A DNA stretch of 14,176 nt, taken from assembly GCA_030613045.1 (NCBI GenBank), contig JAUWMS010000009.1, positions 1 to 14,176 of the forward strand, given 5' to 3'. A model generated the notes under the pieces. The model was not told the DNA's origin and made no database searches. It saw only the letters and a list, made by a program, of their open reading frames with translations. Made by a program: the position numbers and the translations under genes. This document shows, in pieces, positions 12,275 to 14,176 of this stretch. Position 1 is the first letter of the stretch. Every line of letters begins with the position of its first letter. The DNA is from Candidatus Latescibacterota bacterium. Its GTDB lineage: Bacteria; Latescibacterota; 4484-107.

Positions 12275-12328
12275 CTCTGTCTTTGCCTCTCCCTGCGTTT
12301 CTCTTTGCGTGCTTTGCGTCTTTGCGGT
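12275..12328 (-). repeat. Purine-rich CGCAAAG dispersed repeat, reverse orientation
   Basis: Read on the minus strand it begins ACCGCAAAGACGCAAAGCA and continues CGCAAAGAGAAACGCAGG, closely matching 8011-8040. Confidence 0.65.
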
Positions 12329-12388
12329 GGATTAGAAAAGTCTCATGTCGGAAGCGGACTGAGTTGCGGCGAGAGAGGCCTGCAAAAG

Positions 12389-12423
12389 GAGACCGCCGGA
12401 ATCCGTGTGACTCCGGCGGTCTC
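12389..12423 (-). terminator. Strong hairpin terminator of the membrane-protein gene
   Basis: GAGACCGCCGGA (12389-12400) and TCCGGCGGTCTC (12412-12423) form a perfect GC-rich 12-bp stem with an 11-base loop. On the minus strand it is followed by CTTTTGC, about 26 bases past the stop of the membrane-protein gene. On the plus strand TTTGCTTCCTTT follows, so it may act in both directions. Confidence 0.7.
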
Positions 12424-12449
12424 TTTGCTTCCTTTCTGATTAAGGGCCG

Positions 12450-13655
12450 TTATTCTTTCTCCTCTTCCGGCTTTTCCTCGGCCTCCGGTGCGGCTTCGGC
12501 TTCCTCGTCCGGAGCCTCCTCTTTCACTTCCTTTTCTTTCTCCGCCTCTTCCGCCTGTTTTTTCTCTTCTTCGAGCTTTTGCTCTTCCTCTTCGCGTTCG
12601 CGCTCCTCCTCCTCTTCCTCCTGATCCTTCTTCTCAAGCAGATTCTCGTCGTCCTTCTTTTGCCTCAGGATAAGATAGATGAGCGTCTGGCCCGCACAGC
12701 AAATCGAGAAGCTATACGAAAGCACGAAAAAGACCACGAGAAGCATCATGATCCCGGCGATCCATCCGGAGACGAGCAGCGTTCCGCCGACTCCGGACGC
12801 AGTTCCACCGATAAAACCACCGGCGACAGGACATTGGGCGGGGAGCAAACGAAGGGCGACCTGGATGATTGAATCCATCTTGTCCCCCATCCACAAGCCG
12901 CAAGCCCAATGGATAAGCTGCGCCGCCTTGAAGCTGAAGATCGCAAGGATGACGGTTGCAAGAACGGCATAGAACTTGAGCAAAATCTCATACAGCGCAA
13001 TGCGCCACGGCTGGCTCCAGACCGTCGAGAAAAGCTGAATCACGGTCTCCAGCGTATCCTCTCCGGTGATTCCCACGATCGCCGGAGCGAGGGCCAGGGA
13101 CACGATAAATACGACCCACAAAAACACGACGAAAAGGGAGACCGCGAAGATGAGCGGCAATCCGAGAGAAAAGGCCAGTTCGCCTATGTAGGGAATCCTT
13201 GCCAATAATCCGATAAGGGCTCCACAGAGGATCAGAAAGGCCATCATCCCAAAAAGCGCCAAAGGCGAGAAGATCGTTGCCTTCCAGTTCTTCTTCACAT
13301 AGTTTCTGGCATCCCCCATCGAATAGAAATCATCGCCCTTCAACTGGCGATAGGTGATCTTGGCCACGGCCGTGGCGTACCGAAAGAGCACCACGATGGC
13401 AAAGAGGATGCCTACGACGTAGATCAGCGCGGTGTACCATGGCACTCCGGATAGGCATACCCAGGGATACAGCCCGAACGTTCCCCAGATTGCTCCAAAG
13501 CTCTGTCCCCCCGCGAGCAATGCCACGTACGTCAGGATCGCGTACCCGAGGTAGGCTATGATCAGCCCGCTGAAGGAAAGACCGATCTTCTTGCCGCTCC
13601 AACCCAACCGGACGGCTCTCAGAAGATCCCGACAATCGAAATAGAGTTTGGTCAC
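12450..13655 (-). CDS. Multi-pass membrane protein with acidic charged tail, 401 aa
   Basis: GTG (13653-13655) is chosen because AAAGGAGG lies just before it on the minus strand; the longer frame starting at 13730 would put this site inside the gene. Hydrophobic segments near residues 24-48, 74-97, 127-152, 163-195 (possibly two helices), 219-247 and 291-330 predict six to eight membrane helices. Residues 331-401 form a highly charged Glu/Lys tail (QEEEEEEREREEEEQKLEEE and a following Ala/Glu/Pro part), likely a cytoplasmic helix or disordered segment. The N-terminus has no signal peptide (TKLYFDCRDLLRAVRLGWSG, an amphipathic helix). No family is recognised with confidence; the alternating helices and 'AP.IVG' motif at 190-195 recall uncharacterised bacterial membrane proteins such as DUF4013. 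It has its own promoter, long leader and terminator. Confidence 0.8.
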   Translation of the reverse strand: MTKLYFDCRDLLRAVRLGWSGKKIGLSFSGLIIAYLGYAILTYVALLAGGQSFGAIWGTFGLYPWVCLSGVPWYTALIYVVGILFAIVVLFRYATAVAKITYRQLKGDDFYSMGDARNYVKKNWKATIFSPLALFGMMAFLILCGALIGLLARIPYIGELAFSLGLPLIFAVSLFVVFLWVVFIVSLALAPAIVGITGEDTLETVIQLFSTVWSQPWRIALYEILLKFYAVLATVILAIFSFKAAQLIHWACGLWMGDKMDSIIQVALRLLPAQCPVAGGFIGGTASGVGGTLLVSGWIAGIMMLLVVFFVLSYSFSICCAGQTLIYLILRQKKDDENLLEKKDQEEEEEEREREEEEQKLEEEKKQAEEAEKEKEVKEEAPDEEAEAAPEAEEKPEEEKE

Positions 13656-13740
13656 CCTATCCCTCCTTTCTGAAAAAATGATGATGTTCAGGCCCGAATT
13701 GCGTGGATCAAGAGACGGAGAATTTACCAAGGAAACCTTT

Positions 13741-13781
13741 CAAAATTGCCGGGATTTCAAAAATCGAGCAAGGCAATTTTG
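13741..13781 (-). promoter_or_regulatory. Perfect 10-bp hairpin in the leader of the membrane-protein gene
   Basis: CAAAATTGCC (13741-13750) and GGCAATTTTG (13772-13781) are exact reverse complements; a second stem, GATTT (13753-13757) with AAATC (13761-13765), lies in the loop. It falls between the promoter at 13878-13906 and the ribosome binding site, so the transcript leader can fold. No T-run follows on the minus strand. A regulatory role is inference. Confidence 0.5.
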
Positions 13782-13877
13782 GTCGTTTCCCATGTCCTTT
13801 TTACTCTGCCGCTCCACTTTCCGCAAAACCGGATCGAACCGATGGATGAAAAGGTTCCGATTTACGAACAATACGAG

Positions 13878-13906
13878 AATATACGCTTTGAGAGGGGTTC
13901 TGTCAA
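13878..13906 (-). promoter_or_regulatory. Near-consensus sigma70 promoter of the membrane-protein gene
   Basis: On the minus strand TTGACA (13906-13901) and TATATT (13883-13878) are spaced by 17 bases. The predicted transcript starts near 13871, leaving a leader of about 215 nt before GTG 13655. Confidence 0.7.
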
Positions 13907-14064
13907 CCTTTTTTTTCCGATTCGGCCCTTTTTTATCCTTCTTGAGGCGGGCCACCCGATCCCGGAGACGGTCCCCGTCACGAAGTGATCCCATACGCCC
14001 ATCCGATTGACGCCGAATCCGCGATAAAGGCAGCCGTTTTTTGGCGTTCTCAAGGAGAAAACCC

Positions 14065-14093
14065 TTGACATCCCCCTTCGCACTTTGTAATTT
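14065..14093 (+). promoter_or_regulatory. Possible sigma70 promoter reading out of the window
   Basis: TTGACA (14065-14070) and TAATTT (14088-14093) are 17 bases apart; TGTAAT at 14086-14091 is an alternative -10 box with 15 bases. No gene start follows inside the window. The remaining bases, 13910-14064 and 14094-14135, show nothing recognisable. Confidence 0.4.
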
Positions 14094-14135
14094 TGAGTCC
14101 GGCGTGAGCGTTTCGCGGGAGACTCTTCTTTTTTG

Positions 14136-14160
14136 GGTGAGTGGTGAATGGTGAATGGTG
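14136..14160. repeat. Tandem GTGAATGGT repeat
   Basis: GGTGAGTGGTGAATGGTGAA continues as TGGTG, about two and a half units of a 9-base repeat. In reverse orientation it resembles the CACTCACC repeats at 4932-4969. Confidence 0.6.
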
Positions 14161-14176
14161 CGCCATCTTTCGTAAT

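Larger units (their letters stand above)
11943..12388. other. Gene-free stretch made of dispersed repeats
   Basis: Starting from the YfcE promoter side it holds GGAGCCTCTTGCAAAAGTC (about 11982-12000), the AGATTGCTTCG/GCAATGACA palindrome (12010-12037), the GTCGAGGC-type palindrome (12060-12090), a long imperfect inverted repeat (12111-12202), and a reversed CAAAG repeat (12275-12328). No coding frame is convincing. Confidence 0.6.

Noticed and set aside
12238..12673. Plus-strand Ser/Arg/Pro-rich frames opposite the acidic tail
   Set aside because: They are the antisense of the Glu/Lys-rich codons of the membrane protein and of a CAAAG repeat.
13731..14176. Frames of 73-120 codons on both strands at the right end
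   Set aside because: They overlap the promoters and leader hairpin, overlap each other in opposite directions, and lack ribosome binding sites and any family pattern.

Overview
The window looks like an accessory-rich chromosomal piece from an uncultured bacterium. This is inferred from gene content and intergenic texture, since no rRNA or tRNA gene is visible. Two divergent URO-D/MtaA-type proteins, an HpcH/HpaI aldolase, a HAD phosphatase and many short purine-rich or palindromic intergenic repeats recall metagenome-assembled lineages such as Latescibacterota, Poribacteria or Planctomycetes relatives. The phylum assignment is low confidence.

Region 1 (1-3570) is AT-richer than the rest. After the tail of an unrecognised gene (1-111) and a good sigma70 promoter (192-220) come a DUF6414-like protein, then a four-helix membrane protein overlapping a P-loop kinase-NUDIX fusion. 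Each of these two units ends in a structured TTCG-rich non-coding segment that finishes in GTTGGAC or GTTAGCC. This resembles integron attC sites, so the block reads as two gene cassettes without a visible integrase. The membrane protein plus kinase-NUDIX pair is the best candidate here for an undescribed system, possibly in nucleotide metabolism or defence.

Region 2 (3563-4800) is a decayed toxin-antitoxin run: a solitary HicB-like protein, an MntA nucleotidyltransferase with only the first 40 codons of hepT, an unrecognised antitoxin-like gene, and a toxin start cut off after about ten codons where a dispersed repeat begins. A rho-independent terminator closes it.

Region 3 (4800-10515) is the metabolic block: an aldolase behind a near-consensus promoter, a spermidine-synthase-like methyltransferase, URO-D-like protein 1, a phosphoglycolate-phosphatase-like HAD protein, and the convergent URO-D-like protein 2. 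Two 143-bp copies of a MITE-like element with terminal inverted repeats flank a cluster of GTCCC/GGGAC hairpins at 8093-8589.

Region 4 (10515-14176) holds minus-strand genes separated by long repeat-filled gaps: a DUF6504-like protein, a YfcE-type phosphoesterase, and a multi-pass membrane protein with a long acidic tail. The last has a strong promoter, a structured leader of about 215 nt and a strong terminator.
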